Below are positions 1-8,850 of a DNA stretch of 64,000 bases, piece by piece. Origin of the DNA: Candidatus Obscuribacter sp. (GTDB lineage Bacteria > Cyanobacteriota > Vampirovibrionia > Obscuribacterales > Obscuribacteraceae); NCBI GenBank assembly GCA_021772095.1, contig JADYXR010000139.1, positions 178,814-242,813 on the forward strand. Reading direction: 5' to 3'. The position numbers and the translations under genes were made by a program. The notes beneath the pieces are model-generated. The model saw nothing but the letters and a program-made list of their open reading frames with translations, did no database searches and was not told the DNA's origin. Within the stretch, counting starts at the first letter, position 1; every line of letters starts with the position of its first letter.

Positions 1-344
1 GCTCTTGAAGGCACCATGCCGCTTCTATAAACGAGGTTATCCAATCTGGCTTCGCAAAGTTGAAGAACTTTCAAACCGGTTGGAACTTTCTTTTGAGCTG
101 CTGCGGTTTTGTAATATGCCGAGAACTGCTTTTCGAGAAGTCCGTACGTGCGACGTACTTTTTGTTTTTCTCTCAACTGCAGAGCATATTCAGAATGCTT
201 TTTGCGCGCTTGTCCGTGTTGACCGGGACCATAGCGACGGCGCTCGATGGCGCATTTAGTGGTATAGCAGCGGCTGCCTTTCAAGAAGAGCTTTGAGCCT
301 TCGTTGCGGCAGAGTTTGCAAACAGGGTCCGTATATCTAGCCAA
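1..344 (-). CDS. rpsD: 30S ribosomal protein S4 (3' end outside window)
   Basis: S4 is a primary 16S rRNA-binding and assembly protein of the small subunit and, in many bacteria, the translational repressor of the alpha operon. The visible 114 residues begin with [16 protein letters not shown] and carry Cys9, Cys12, Cys26 and Cys31, the zinc-binding (C+) N-terminal form, followed by RRYGPGQHG, which is diagnostic of S4. The start is TTG at 344-342: the family N-terminus MARYTGP begins exactly there and an AGGAG lies 8 bases upstream. The gene lies 96 nt downstream of rpsK and is last of the cluster visible here. The remainder, including most of the S4 RNA-binding domain, lies beyond position 1. 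Identity is certain; only the downstream end is unknown. Confidence 0.96.
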   Translation of the reverse strand, partial: MARYTDPVCKLCRNEGSKLFLKGSRCYTTKCAIERRRYGPGQHGQARKKHSEYALQLREKQKVRRTYGLLEKQFSAYYKTAAAQKKVPTGLKVLQLCEARLDNLVYRSGMVPSR

Positions 345-440
345 CGTTCGATCTCCTAGTCGTTTTATGTGTTGATATCCAATTGCCGCGGAATCAAACT
401 CAAGTAGCCGGGGTTAACAATGAACCGGCTTTATCAAAAA

Positions 441-836
441 TTAGACGCGTCTGCGTTTTGGTGGACGGCATCCGTTGTGTGGAATCGGTGTGACGTCTTT
501 GATCAAAGTGATTTCCAGTCCAGCCGCTTGCAGAGCGCGGATTGCAGTCTCGCGTCCGGCGCCGGGGCCTTTGACGAGTACTTCAACCTGGCGCATGCCC
601 TGGTCCATAGAGCGGCGAGCGACCGTGTCAGCTGCTTGTTGAGCGGCGAACGGCGTGCCTTTCTTGGCGCCTTTAAAACCGACTGTACCGGCAGAAGCCC
701 AGGCTATAACCTGACCTTGCGGATCGGTAGACGAAATAATGGTGTTATTGAAGGTGCTCTGAATGTGCACGATACCTTGCAATACATACCGTTTCTCTTT
801 CTTTTTGCCTCTGGCTTTAGGAGCTTTAGCTGCCAT
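441..836 (-). CDS. rpsK: 30S ribosomal protein S11
   Basis: S11 sits on the small-subunit platform near the E site and contacts S18 and S21. The 131-residue product has the usual length, with the family motifs [13 protein letters not shown] near residue 24, [13 protein letters not shown] near residue 90 and the basic C-terminal segment [13 protein letters not shown]. The first 17 residues are Lys/Arg-rich ([13 protein letters not shown]), as usual for this N-terminal tail. The ATG at 836 is preceded by a purine-rich stretch rather than a strong Shine-Dalgarno. It is 234 nt downstream of rpsM, the widest gap in the cluster, so it may have its own promoter or be separated by RNA processing. Confidence 0.98.
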   Translation of the reverse strand: MAAKAPKARGKKKEKRYVLQGIVHIQSTFNNTIISSTDPQGQVIAWASAGTVGFKGAKKGTPFAAQQAADTVARRSMDQGMRQVEVLVKGPGAGRETAIRALQAAGLEITLIKDVTPIPHNGCRPPKRRRV

Positions 837-1070
837 GGTTGTCTCTTCTTCTCGTGTGTGTGAAATCCGTCTAATCGTGACGGGAACCAGTTCTATATCT
901 TTTGGATCTTAAGATGTATTGTCAGTAAATAAGTGAAATTTCTCTCGAATATTACTGAAATGGGGCTTTTCGTTAAGCGTTTTGGAAAATCCTTGCGCTT
1001 TACTTCAGCCTGTCATCTTGTCAAGCAATGCGCGGATGCTTACGCAACGCGCATGACTTGAGGTTGACCA
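837..1070 (-). other. Unusually long rpsM-rpsK spacer with hairpin
   Basis: This 234-nt non-coding gap is several times wider than most spacers in the cluster. Just after the rpsM stop it contains an inverted repeat, ATGCGCG at 1028-1034 and CGCGCAT at 1048-1054, with a 13-nt loop and no U-tract on the minus strand. A TTGACA lies immediately beyond it (1019-1024, minus), but I find only a poor -10 at the right distance. It could be an RNA-processing or attenuation site, or the leader through which S4 regulates translation in some bacteria. None of this is proven by the sequence. Confidence 0.4.
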
Positions 1071-1457
1071 CTACTTGCTTGCGATTTTCTTGTTCGCGAT
1101 AGTGGCGCGTTTACGACCGCGTCGCGTACGAGCGTTCGTTTTAGTTCGCTGTCCGCGAGTAGGCAAGCCTCTTCTGTGGCGTTGTCCACGGTAGCAGTTG
1201 ATTTCGATCAGTCTCTTGACGTTGAGACCTTCAACGCGGCGCAAATCACCTTCGATTTGGTAAAGTCCGCTCTTTTCGACTTCCTCACGAATTTTTGACG
1301 CTTCGTCTTCAGTGAGTTCATGAACTCGCTTAGCTTCCGGTATATCCAGCTTCTTGCAAATATTTTTGCCAGAAGTACGGCCGAGACCGTGGATGTACGT
1401 CAGCGCAATGTGAACGCGTTTATTCTTGGGTAAGTCAACACCGGCTATACGGGCCAT
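1071..1457 (-). CDS. rpsM: 30S ribosomal protein S13
   Basis: S13 lies in the head of the 30S subunit and forms intersubunit bridges and P-site tRNA contacts. The 128-residue protein starts [15 protein letters not shown] and contains the helix-two-turn-helix region and the C-terminal [20 protein letters not shown] segment typical of S13, followed by a basic tail. The ATG at 1457 has a strong GGAGG 4-5 bases upstream. It follows rpmJ by 79 nt and opens the alpha-operon portion (rpsM-rpsK-rpsD) of the cluster. Length and motifs match the family without oddities. Confidence 0.98.
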   Translation of the reverse strand: MARIAGVDLPKNKRVHIALTYIHGLGRTSGKNICKKLDIPEAKRVHELTEDEASKIREEVEKSGLYQIEGDLRRVEGLNVKRLIEINCYRGQRHRRGLPTRGQRTKTNARTRRGRKRATIANKKIASK

Positions 1458-1536
1458 GAATCCTCCAATTCAATCGCCTTGTTTTCGAAAAATACTTAAC
1501 GAGACAAGGCTTAACGCTTTAAGCGTTTACTTCAAT

Positions 1537-1650
1537 CTATCCCTGACGTTGTTTGTGCTTCGGATTTTCGCAAATGACGGCAACACGGCGTTTCCGACGG
1601 ATTACCTTGCATTTTTCGCACATTTTTTTAACTGATGCTCTTACTTTCAT
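1537..1650 (-). CDS. rpmJ: 50S ribosomal protein L36, zinc-binding form
   Basis: L36 is the smallest ribosomal protein and stabilises 23S rRNA near the peptidyl-transferase base. Translating the minus strand from the ATG at 1650 gives 37 residues, [19 protein letters not shown] and onward, ending in KHKQRQG. Cys11, Cys14, Cys27 and His32 form the classical CX2C-X12-CX4H zinc site, so this is the C+ version rather than a zinc-free paralogue. It sits between infA (134 nt upstream) and rpsM (79 nt downstream), its usual place at the spc-alpha junction. Confidence 0.97.
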   Translation of the reverse strand: MKVRASVKKMCEKCKVIRRKRRVAVICENPKHKQRQG

Positions 1651-1784
1651 TTGATTACGGCACCGGAGCGCCTCTCCTCAAAGTGTTTCCTAAGCCTTTT
1701 ACTTTGAACACGCAAAAACCGCCATCAGCCTGCTTTCATAGTGAAATGCAAACCGACACAGCCTGCGGAATGACTAATTGTACA

Positions 1785-2006
1785 TTACTCTCTGATTCTG
1801 TACGTGATGCGTCCGCGAGTCAGATCATATGATGAGAGCTCAACTCGTACGCGATCGCCCGGAAGAATCTTGATGAAGTTTTTGCGGATCTTGCCCGAAA
1901 TGTGGGCCAAGACCTTGTGACCGTTATCGAGTTCTACCCGAAACATGGCATTGGGCAAGGATTCCTTGATGATCCCTTCAAATTCAATTACGCCTTGCTT
2001 GACCAC
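1785..2006 (-). CDS. infA: Translation initiation factor IF-1
   Basis: IF-1 is a single OB-fold protein that occupies the A site of the 30S subunit during initiation and assists IF-2 and IF-3. The 73-residue product has the family pattern: [21 protein letters not shown], then [15 protein letters not shown] and [21 protein letters not shown]. The start is GTG at 2006, supported by a GAGG 7 bases upstream and by alignment with the usual M-x-KQxxIE N-terminus. Its first 19 nt lie inside the end of map in another frame, implying translational coupling. The map-infA-rpmJ order is the common bacterial arrangement. Confidence 0.97.
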   Translation of the reverse strand: MVKQGVIEFEGIIKESLPNAMFRVELDNGHKVLAHISGKIRKNFIKILPGDRVRVELSSYDLTRGRITYRIRE

Positions 2007-2845
2007 ACAAAATCCTCGTTCGGACGCTTAGTAAGTATCTCTGGCTCGCCTTCCGTGATCAAAATTGAGTGTTCAAAATGTGCAGAAGGTTTGTAATCTT
2101 GCGTTACAACTGTCCACCCGTCTTTCTTGGTGCGCACTTTTTCGCCGCCCAGATTGAACATGGGTTCGATCGCTATAACCATACCAGGTTTCAAGGTTGT
2201 CTTTCCACCGGCAGGAGTTCTGTAGTTGAATATGAACGGTTCTTCGTGCAGGATGTAGCCGATGCCGTGGCCCCCGTATTCACGCACGATTCCGTATTGT
2301 CCATCCAGTCCGACATCTTCGATGGCGCCGCCGATATCGTTAAGACAAGCGCCCGGAACGCACTTGCGGATGCCCGCGTAGAGCGCCTCTCTGGTCGCGT
2401 CCATCAATTTGTTTAAACCACTGGAGCAGTTGCCAACAGGGACCGTCACTGCAGTGTCTGCAATCAAATCCAGCTTCAGGCCTTTGTCTCCGTTATTGCG
2501 CCCCACCTTTTTTCGCTCTTCAACTTCTTCAGGCGAAGCATCGCGCTGAAAAGTCACACCGATGTCGAGGCTGATTACGTCCCCGTCTTTGACGATTCTG
2601 TCCTTTCGCGGAATACCGTGAACTACTTCTTCATTTACGGAAATACAAACCGTAGCCGGAAAGTTGCGATACCCCTTAAATGTTGGAATAGCGCCGGCGG
2701 CGCGGATTTCTTTCTCAGCCATTGCGTCTAATTCCCAGGTGCTGATACCGGGCTTGGCATTTTTTTCCAGCATCTCGAGAACGCGACCAGCCAGCTGACC
2801 GGCTTTGCGAATGAGCACGAAATCTTCAGTTTTGGTGACAATCAT
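1988..2845 (-). CDS. map: Methionine aminopeptidase type I with active-site insertion
   Basis: MetAP removes the initiator methionine from nascent proteins. The five metal ligands are visible: Asp94 (SLDIGV), Asp130 (IADTAV), His193 (GGHGIG), Glu227 (AIEPMF) and Glu258 (HFEHSI); the conserved His76 (VVHGIP) is also present. The protein has 285 residues against roughly 250-265 for the family. The extra length lies between the first two ligands, where Asp-Asp spacing is 36 residues instead of the usual 11; the inserted segment is charged ([17 protein letters not shown]). The C-terminus is also slightly extended. The ATG at 2845 follows an AGG. Its 3' end overlaps infA by 19 nt. Function is confident; the insertion is unusual. 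Confidence 0.95.
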   Translation of the reverse strand: MIVTKTEDFVLIRKAGQLAGRVLEMLEKNAKPGISTWELDAMAEKEIRAAGAIPTFKGYRNFPATVCISVNEEVVHGIPRKDRIVKDGDVISLDIGVTFQRDASPEEVEERKKVGRNNGDKGLKLDLIADTAVTVPVGNCSSGLNKLMDATREALYAGIRKCVPGACLNDIGGAIEDVGLDGQYGIVREYGGHGIGYILHEEPFIFNYRTPAGGKTTLKPGMVIAIEPMFNLGGEKVRTKKDGWTVVTQDYKPSAHFEHSILITEGEPEILTKRPNEDFVWSSKA

Positions 2846-2957
2846 CGGATAACCTGAACGAAATTACAGGGACGATATCAATGATACCCGGTCTGACCCT
2901 GAGTGTGCCCTTCAAGAATTTCAAGACTGAAACAATTTCACTGGATGATCAAACGAT

Positions 2958-3614
2958 CTAGGCGGTGACTTGCAGCGCTTTGACAAGGTTGTTGAAAACT
3001 TCGTCCGCTTCGCCTTCGCCGTTGACGGTTTTGACCAGACCCTGGTCGCCGTAATATTTGATCAGTGGCTCGGTCTGCTCAGCGTAAGTTTGCAAACGTT
3101 GCTTAACGACTTCCGGCTTGTCATCGGAGCGATGAGAAAGTTCGGTCTGGCATTTATCGCAAACGCCTTCCTTTTGAGAAGGAAAATATTTGATGTGATA
3201 AACGGCGTTGCACTCTTTGTTAGGGCAAACGCGGCGGCCGGTGATTCTATCGACGAGCAAATCATCGGACGTCTGCAAATTGATAACTACCGTAAGTTTT
3301 TTGCTGAGCTCGGTGAGCAATGTCGAAAGGCTCTCGGCTTGCGGCAAGTTGCGCGGGAAGCCATCGAGAATGAAGCCCTTGTCCATTTCTTTTTTGGACA
3401 AAAACTCTTTGAACATTTTGATCAGAACATCATCGGTAACCAGAAGACCCTTATCCATAAAGGATTTCGCTTCGATTCCCGCTTTCGTTCCCTGCTTGAC
3501 TGCTTCGCGCAACATGTCGCCCGAGGAAAGATGAGGCAGCGAAAGTTTTTCTGCTAGCTTTTTGCACTGTGTGCCTTTGCCGGCTCCAGGCGCGCCTAGA
3601 AACAGAATTTGCAT
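2958..3614 (-). CDS. adk: Adenylate kinase with zinc-binding lid
   Basis: Adk interconverts ATP + AMP and 2 ADP and maintains adenylate balance in the cytoplasm. The product (218 residues) opens with the P-loop GAPGAGKGTQ, followed by the AMP-binding region (HLSSGDMLR) and the DGFPRN motif near residue 85. The lid carries two Cys pairs, CPNKEC and CDKC, the four-cysteine zinc site found in Gram-positive-type and many other bacterial long-form adenylate kinases. It sits between secY and map, the common secY-adk-map-infA order, 98 nt after secY. Confidence 0.97.
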   Translation of the reverse strand: MQILFLGAPGAGKGTQCKKLAEKLSLPHLSSGDMLREAVKQGTKAGIEAKSFMDKGLLVTDDVLIKMFKEFLSKKEMDKGFILDGFPRNLPQAESLSTLLTELSKKLTVVINLQTSDDLLVDRITGRRVCPNKECNAVYHIKYFPSQKEGVCDKCQTELSHRSDDKPEVVKQRLQTYAEQTEPLIKYYGDQGLVKTVNGEGEADEVFNNLVKALQVTA

Positions 3615-3712
3615 TGTCTTTTGACTCCTTGGATTAGATCCAATTGGTTAATTCACTCAGGTTATTAGAACGCCTAACAAGGCAACAACTGCCGTTGACT
3701 GACGTTGGAAAC

Positions 3713-5173
3713 TCAGGCCTTGCCCTCGTTGGGCTTGCGGAAAATGCCTCGTGCTTGATAACGGGCCGATAGCGCGTGTGTCTTAATTTGTTTCTGTGTG
3801 TCGATTGCCACACCGACAAGGATGATTAGTGATGTACTGCCCAAGCCTTGCAGCGTAGTTACTTGCGTAAATTGTTCTGCGTGAATCGGCAAGATGGCGA
3901 TGATGCCGATGCAACTGGCACCGATGAAAACCAGCCTGCTCAGCGTGTCTTCAAGAAACTCAGCAGTGGGACGGCCGGGACGAACGCCTTGAATGGCGCG
4001 ACCCTGTCTGCGTAAATTCTCCGCCATGTCTCGCGGTTGCAGGATGATCGAGGCATAGAAATACGCAAAGAATAGAATGAGCGCGAAGTAAACCAGTGAG
4101 TGCTCCCAGCGGTAATAGACAAACATATTGCCTACTTCAGTGGAGATAAACGTCCAGACACTTTGCACGGTCGGCACTTGCGACATGGACCTGATGCCTT
4201 CACCAAGAACGGGAATGCTGGTCAACAATTCATAGACAGCCTGACCTGGATCTTTGCCTTTGCCCTGGCTGGCGAACTGCATAACTGTAGTCGGGAACAT
4301 CAAAAGCGAGGACGCAAAGATGATCGCCATAACGCCGGAAGGGTTGATCGGCAGATAGAGATAGTCGTCTGGTGCCGCCACCTGGAAGACTTGCCTGCCG
4401 ACATTACGCCTGGCACCCAGTACCATGATTTTGCGAACGCCCTGTTGCAAACAGACGATTAAAGCGGCAAGAACAAGCAGGGTCAAGACTAAAGCGGCGA
4501 CGCCCCAAACCGGAGTCTGTCCGGTTTGTACCGAGTCGTAAGTGTTGTGCACCATAGAGGGCAAGCGCGCGACGATACCAAGGAAGATAAGTAGTGAGGC
4601 ACCATTGCCGACACCACGTTCCGTTATCACTTCGCCTATCCACATAATGAAAATTGCAGACGCGGTCATAATGATTGCAGACGTTATAACGAAGAGCGGG
4701 CCTGGGGTTATGACAACCGGCGGCGCTTGAATCTTCATCAGTACGTTAGACAACATCACCGATTGTAGTATCGCGATAACGACGGTAAAACAGCGCGTAT
4801 ACTGCTGCAGTTTTTTTCGTCCCTGTTCGCCTTGATTCTTCTGCAGGTCCTCGAGCTGCGGTATTACCGCTGTCATGAGCTGCAAAATAATCGACGCTGT
4901 GATGTATGGTCCGATACCCAGTGAGAAGATCGAAAGTTTATTCAGTGCACCACCGGTGAAAAGATCGACCATGCCGAGCAAGCTTTGAGCGTACTCGGGG
5001 TGCTTGAGGAAAGCGTGTGAATCGACGCCTGGAAGCGGAACGTGAACGCCGGCACGATAAAGAAAGATCATGGCCAGCGTGAAGAAGATGCGCTCCTTCA
5101 GTCCAGCAGCACCAAGCATTTTGAATAAGTCTTCCGGTCCTCCGATTGGAGTTCCACGCTTTGGTTGATTCAC
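3713..5173 (-). CDS. secY: Preprotein translocase subunit SecY
   Basis: SecY is the channel of the Sec translocon in the cytoplasmic membrane. The 486-residue product has ten hydrophobic segments in the SecY pattern, the plug-region sequence GLGIGP-like (FSLGIGPYITASI), the QxEQGRKK loop (NQGEQGRKKLQQYTR) and the C-terminal cytoplasmic loops with RPGRPTAEFLE. It is about 45 residues longer than the common 435-445, mostly in loops. The start is GTG at 5173, supported by GGGAGG 5 bases upstream. It lies 213 nt downstream of rplO, with an inverted repeat in the gap, and 98 nt before adk. Confidence 0.98.
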   Translation of the reverse strand: MNQPKRGTPIGGPEDLFKMLGAAGLKERIFFTLAMIFLYRAGVHVPLPGVDSHAFLKHPEYAQSLLGMVDLFTGGALNKLSIFSLGIGPYITASIILQLMTAVIPQLEDLQKNQGEQGRKKLQQYTRCFTVVIAILQSVMLSNVLMKIQAPPVVITPGPLFVITSAIIMTASAIFIMWIGEVITERGVGNGASLLIFLGIVARLPSMVHNTYDSVQTGQTPVWGVAALVLTLLVLAALIVCLQQGVRKIMVLGARRNVGRQVFQVAAPDDYLYLPINPSGVMAIIFASSLLMFPTTVMQFASQGKGKDPGQAVYELLTSIPVLGEGIRSMSQVPTVQSVWTFISTEVGNMFVYYRWEHSLVYFALILFFAYFYASIILQPRDMAENLRRQGRAIQGVRPGRPTAEFLEDTLSRLVFIGASCIGIIAILPIHAEQFTQVTTLQGLGSTSLIILVGVAIDTQKQIKTHALSARYQARGIFRKPNEGKA

Positions 5174-5305
5174 CCTATCCTCCCGGTCTACTCTGTCGCT
5201 TCACGATTTTTTTGCTCATCGCTTGGCAGCGACTTCGTTTTACATGGGCTTCGAATCGTTCTGTCGCGACTGTAATTTAGTGCAGCAGCGACTCTTCCAA
5301 AACGG

Positions 5306-5352
5306 AAAATGCCCGACAAGCGTCCATCATATTAGACAGAGTGGGGCATTTT
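5306..5352 (-). terminator. Inverted repeat in rplO-secY gap, possible attenuator
   Basis: AAAATGCCC at 5306-5314 pairs perfectly with GGGCATTTT at 5344-5352, with a 29-nt loop. On the minus strand the second arm ends in TTTT but no longer U-tract follows. The position, in the 213-nt space between rplO and secY, suggests partial termination or RNA processing that lowers secY expression relative to ribosomal proteins. The large loop makes it a weak terminator call. Confidence 0.35.
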
Positions 5353-5386
5353 ATCCTGAGCCAATGTTTGTTTAACTATCTAAAGA

Positions 5387-6061
5387 CTATTTTTCGGTGT
5401 CGTCAGATTTTTTTGCTTTAGGTTCTTTTGGTTCTTTAGCTTCTTTCGGTTCTTTAGGTTCCTTAGTCGCTTTTGGTGCCTTCGGTTCTTTAGGTTCTTT
5501 AGCTTCTTTTACTTCGCTGACTTCTTTATCTGCTTTTGGAGCTTGTTCTTTTGATTCAACTGATTTCTTTTGATCGACAAAACCGTGAGGTTTGCGTCCG
5601 CGAACTCTTGGTTCCAATTGAATCACTTCATACGATCCACCGGCCTGGCTGATCTTGTCGATCGCGCCCTGCGTGATGTGGTGCGCTCTGATCTTCAATG
5701 CAACTTTCAATTCGCCGGCGCCAAGAATACGAAGTGACTTCGATACTTGTCTCAAAATTCCGTGTTGAACCAAAGTTTCCGGATTGATTTCAGTTCCGGC
5801 AGGAAGACTGTTGAGCGTGCCGAGGTTAATGGAAACCCATTTGCGACGCTTGACTTGAGGGAAGTTGTGAATTTTTGGAAGACGTCTGAACAAAGGTGTT
5901 TGTCCACCTTCAAAACCGAATCGTCTTGCTTCACCGGAACGCTGACCTTGACCGTTGTGACCACGAGTAGAAGTTTTACCGTGTCCGGACGAACGTCCGC
6001 GACCAACGATTTTCTTTCTATGCGTTGCGCCCTCTGGTGGAGCCAAATCTGTGAGTTTCAT
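5387..6061 (-). CDS. rplO: 50S ribosomal protein L15 with Lys/Pro/Glu tail
   Basis: L15 is a late-assembly 50S protein that contacts 23S rRNA deep in the subunit. The core shows MKLTDLAPPEGATHRKK, GRGRSSGHGKTSTRGHNGQ and RRFGFEGGQTPLFRRLPK, all diagnostic. I place the start at the ATG at 6061, where AAGGAG lies 9 bases upstream and homology begins; a longer reading frame exists upstream but lacks support. The 224-residue product exceeds the usual 145-150 because of a tail of about 60 residues made of KEPKEPK-type repeats rich in Lys, Glu and Pro. Such a tail is expected to be disordered. Confidence 0.96.
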   Translation of the reverse strand: MKLTDLAPPEGATHRKKIVGRGRSSGHGKTSTRGHNGQGQRSGEARRFGFEGGQTPLFRRLPKIHNFPQVKRRKWVSINLGTLNSLPAGTEINPETLVQHGILRQVSKSLRILGAGELKVALKIRAHHITQGAIDKISQAGGSYEVIQLEPRVRGRKPHGFVDQKKSVESKEQAPKADKEVSEVKEAKEPKEPKAPKATKEPKEPKEAKEPKEPKAKKSDDTEK

Positions 6062-6151
6062 TTCTCGTATCTCCTTCGCCTTGCGCCGACCACTTTCCGT
6101 TATCGACTCGGCTATATTTGCGGCGAGCTTCAAATCGCTCGCCTACCAAAT

Positions 6152-6433
6152 TTATTTTGCTGCGCCAGCTTTTGTTTTTGCTTTTGATCCAGCAGCAATT
6201 TCTGCAGCGCGCGATTCGCGCTGTTCGCGGCGGGTGACCTTGCCTGTCGGCGTGGTATCCGCTACTTCAACAATTTCTACGAGGTGACCGACTTTGTCGA
6301 GCATCCCTTTAATAGTAGGAGAACTACGGCGGACAACCGAGCTTCCGAATTTACGGAGACCAAGCGCCTCGAGAACCTTTAATTGTCTTTCTTTCTTGCC
6401 GATTTTTCCGGCGGTCAAGGTGATCTTCAACAT
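6152..6433 (-). CDS. rpmD: 50S ribosomal protein L30 with Ala/Lys tail
   Basis: L30 is a small 50S protein near the 5S rRNA side of the subunit. Residues 1-60 match the family (MLKITLTAGKIGKKERQLKV, then LGLRKFGSSVVRRSSPTIKG and LVEIVEV). The start at 6433 is chosen because GGAG lies 9 bases upstream and the family begins there; an upstream TTG overlaps that ribosome-binding site. The 93-residue product is about 30 residues longer than usual, ending in an Ala/Lys/Arg-rich tail (REQRESRAAEIAAGSKAKTK). It lies between rpsE and rplO, its standard position. Confidence 0.94.
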   Translation of the reverse strand: MLKITLTAGKIGKKERQLKVLEALGLRKFGSSVVRRSSPTIKGMLDKVGHLVEIVEVADTTPTGKVTRREQRESRAAEIAAGSKAKTKAGAAK

Positions 6434-6496
6434 AGGACTAAACTCCAAACTATATTAGGTCCGTAAACAGCATCGCAGCCAATCGAGGCCGGATGC

Positions 6497-7111
6497 CTAG
6501 TTAAGCATTTGTTGAACTGTGATTCCGCGCAGTCTGGCTGACTGATCGAATGTTCTCAGTTCATGTAAACCATTGATGGTGGCACGTGCCACGTTAAGCG
6601 GTGAGCGCGATCCGAGTGATTTCGACAATACGTCGCCTACGCCTGCCAATTCCAAAACTGCGCGCGAGGCACCACCGGCGATGACGCCTGTACCCTTAGC
6701 GGCTGGTTTCATCAAAACGCGGCTAGCGCCTTGCTTGCCGATGATCTGGTGAGGAAGCGTAGCTCCGATCAGAGGAACGGTGATTAGCGATTTGCGCGCG
6801 TCAGCCACACCCTTTTGAATCGCCATGATTACTTCGGATGCTTTGCCGATACCGATACCGACTTGACCCTTGCCGTTGCCAACTGCGACTACAGCACGGA
6901 AGCTCAGTTTCTTACCGCCTTTGACGACCTTGGTCACGCGTCTGACTTGAATGATTTTTTCTTCCCATTCAGACTGTTCGCGATCGCGTTTGTTGTCGTC
7001 CTGAGAACGATTCTTTTCGCGGCCTGATGTTCTGCGTCCACGCTTAGTACCATCGGCGTTTGTTTCTTCAGTAGCTGGTGCTGCTGCGGGACTTTTGTGA
7101 TCTTTTTCCAT
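6497..7111 (-). CDS. rpsE: 30S ribosomal protein S5 with charged N-terminal extension
   Basis: S5 contributes to translational accuracy and mRNA helicase activity at the 30S entry tunnel. From about residue 48 the protein matches the family: [41 protein letters not shown] and the second domain [22 protein letters not shown]. The first 45 or so residues form an extra segment with alternating charge ([24 protein letters not shown]), giving 204 residues against about 165-175. The ATG at 7111 is in frame with no better internal start near the core. It follows rplR by 38 nt. Confidence 0.97.
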   Translation of the reverse strand: MEKDHKSPAAAPATEETNADGTKRGRRTSGREKNRSQDDNKRDREQSEWEEKIIQVRRVTKVVKGGKKLSFRAVVAVGNGKGQVGIGIGKASEVIMAIQKGVADARKSLITVPLIGATLPHQIIGKQGASRVLMKPAAKGTGVIAGGASRAVLELAGVGDVLSKSLGSRSPLNVARATINGLHELRTFDQSARLRGITVQQMLN

Positions 7112-7149
7112 GTGGAAAATCCTCTTCCTCTATCTTCGTTGAGAACGTT

Positions 7150-7512
7150 CTAGAACTCTAAACCTGCTTCACGAGCGCCTTCGGCAACTGCTGCCACACG
7201 TCCGTGATAAATGTATCCACCGCGATCGAATACGACGGATTTGTAGCCTTTTTCAATAGCGCGTTTGGCAATCAGCTCGCCAACGCTCTTGGCTGAATCT
7301 TTGTTCCATGGCTTGGCCACTTTCAATTCGGTATCGAGTGTGGAAGCGCAGACAATAGTTGTTGCTTTTGAATCATCTACGAGTTGAGCGTAAATGTGTT
7401 TGTTGGAGCGATAAACGCAAAGCCGCGGACGCTCAGCCTGACCCCAGAGTGAACGGCGAATCCGTTGGTGCCGTTTGACTCTCGTCGCTTTTCTATTTAC
7501 CTGAGTAATCAT
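7150..7512 (-). CDS. rplR: 50S ribosomal protein L18
   Basis: L18 binds 5S rRNA and, with L5 and L25-type proteins, joins it to the large subunit. The 120-residue protein has the expected length and motifs: a basic N-terminus ([18 protein letters not shown]), [20 protein letters not shown], and the C-terminal [21 protein letters not shown] followed by REAGLEF. The ATG at 7512 is preceded by an AAGG. It follows rplF by 117 nt and precedes rpsE by 38 nt, the canonical spc order. No oddities are seen. Confidence 0.98.
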   Translation of the reverse strand: MITQVNRKATRVKRHQRIRRSLWGQAERPRLCVYRSNKHIYAQLVDDSKATTIVCASTLDTELKVAKPWNKDSAKSVGELIAKRAIEKGYKSVVFDRGGYIYHGRVAAVAEGAREAGLEF

Positions 7513-7629
7513 TGCCTTAATTCCTTCAAACTCGTTTGTAGTCCGTTCCGTTCGCTCGGTTCCCTCGACTCACTCCACTTATCAAATTCGACTTATGATG
7601 CTGAGCAGCTCGAGAAAAGATCTAATCGT

Positions 7630-8175
7630 TTACTTAGAACCGGCTGCCTTACCGGCTTTCTTCCGGATCACTTCGCCTTCGTACTTGACGCCCTTACCTT
7701 TATAAACTTCAGGTGGACGTTTTGCTCTAATGAAAGAACAGAAATCGCCGAGCTCTTGTTTGTCGACACCGGTGACGGTGATGACGTTGGTTTTGGGAGC
7801 CACTTCAACGGTTATATCTTTTGGAATTTCGATGATAACTGGGTGTGAATAACCCAATTGCATGGTCAGGTTTTTGCCTTCGACAACGGCTCTGTAGCCT
7901 ACGCCAATCACTTCCAGTTTGCGGGTGAATCCGGTGGATAGACCGACAACCATATTGGAGAGCAATGTGCGGCTCAGACCATGCAAACCTCTTGCCATAC
8001 GATCTTCAGAATTTCTGACGACTAAGACTTCACCGTTTTCTTGTTTGAAGCCGATTTCCGGTCTAAACGTTCTGAATCGCTCACCTTTAGGTCCTTTGAC
8101 TTTGATGTCCTGACCTGTGATGTCGACGGTGACGCCGGCGGGAATTTTAATTGGGGCTTTGCCTATTCGAGACAT
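7630..8175 (-). CDS. rplF: 50S ribosomal protein L6
   Basis: L6 lies near the sarcin-ricin loop and GTPase centre of the 50S subunit. The 181-residue protein starts MSRIGKAPIKIPAGV and shows both repeated alpha/beta domains, with the family signature GVGYRAVVEGKNLTMQLGYS near residue 90 and RAKRPPEVYKGKGVKYEGE near the end. The ATG at 8175 has an AAGG about 7 bases upstream. Length is normal. It lies 42 nt after rpsH and 117 nt before rplR. Confidence 0.98.
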   Translation of the reverse strand: MSRIGKAPIKIPAGVTVDITGQDIKVKGPKGERFRTFRPEIGFKQENGEVLVVRNSEDRMARGLHGLSRTLLSNMVVGLSTGFTRKLEVIGVGYRAVVEGKNLTMQLGYSHPVIIEIPKDITVEVAPKTNVITVTGVDKQELGDFCSFIRAKRPPEVYKGKGVKYEGEVIRKKAGKAAGSK

Positions 8176-8217
8176 GGTTCTACCTTTTTACCTGTGTGAT
8201 ACGCGGTCAGCGTTTGC

Positions 8218-8619
8218 TTACCAGACTTGACCGACAACTTCACCGCCAATATTTTGTTTTCTGGCCTGGCGATCGGTCATGACACCGCGGCTGGTGCTGA
8301 GAATCGAAATTCCCAAGCCGCCGAATACTCGAGGAACTGCTTTGGATGGACGATAGAGTCGCAGACCAGGACGGCTGACGCGTTTGATCCCTTGAATTAC
8401 TTGCTCGCCTTTGGAGCCGTATTTCAAAACGATACGCATTTTTTGTTCCGGTGTGCCGAGATCTTTCGTCTCGAACGAACTGATGAAACCTTCATCTCTC
8501 AACAGTTTGGCGATAGCCACTTTCTGCTTGGAGGCGGGCATTTCAACGACAGGAGCCTGTACTCTGGTGGCATTCCTGATACGTGTGAACATGTCGGCAA
8601 TAGGGTCGATTACGGGCAT
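8218..8619 (-). CDS. rpsH: 30S ribosomal protein S8
   Basis: S8 is a central assembly protein of the 30S subunit and, in Escherichia coli, the repressor of the spc operon through its mRNA. The 133-residue form begins MPVIDPIADMFTRIRNA and ends with the signature GIKRVSRPGLRLYRP and STSRGVMTDRQARKQNIGGE. I use the ATG at 8619 since homology begins there and a GGAG lies upstream; a TTG seven codons earlier overlaps this site. It lies 14 nt after rpsN. Confidence 0.97.
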   Translation of the reverse strand: MPVIDPIADMFTRIRNATRVQAPVVEMPASKQKVAIAKLLRDEGFISSFETKDLGTPEQKMRIVLKYGSKGEQVIQGIKRVSRPGLRLYRPSKAVPRVFGGLGISILSTSRGVMTDRQARKQNIGGEVVGQVW

Positions 8620-8633
8620 TTTGTTTAACTCTC

Positions 8634-8840
8634 CTACCAACTAGACTTTGTGACGCCAGGGAGCAGACCTGCGTGTGCCATCTTTCTCAGGCAGCATCTG
8701 CACAATCCGAAATCGCGGTAATAGCCTCTCGGCCGTCCGCAAATTCTGCAGCGATTATGCAAGCGAACCTTCGGAAACTTGCCTTTAGCAACAAGCAACT
8801 GGTGCTTGTGCTCTTTTACAATCATCGATGTTTTGGCCAC
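8634..8840 (-). CDS. rpsN: 30S ribosomal protein S14, zinc-binding type Z
   Basis: S14 is in the 30S head and contacts 16S rRNA and S3/S10. The 68-residue protein is the short zinc type, with Cys31, Cys34, Cys47 and Cys50 in [25 protein letters not shown] order, slightly longer than the usual 61. The start is GTG at 8840 with a GGAG six bases upstream. It sits between rplE (10 nt) and rpsH (14 nt), a tight arrangement consistent with coupled translation. Having the C+ form fits the C+ forms of S4, L36 and L24 in this cluster. Confidence 0.97.
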   Translation of the reverse strand: MAKTSMIVKEHKHQLLVAKGKFPKVRLHNRCRICGRPRGYYRDFGLCRCCLRKMAHAGLLPGVTKSSW

Positions 8841-8850
8841 GATCCTCTCC

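Noticed and set aside
2069..3557. Plus-strand frames opposite map and adk
   Set aside because: They mirror well-identified enzymes on the minus strand and have no supporting homology or start signals.
6062..6133. Longer N-terminus of L15
   Set aside because: The upstream frame lacks homology and a ribosome-binding site, whereas the ATG at 6061 has AAGGAG and the family N-terminus.
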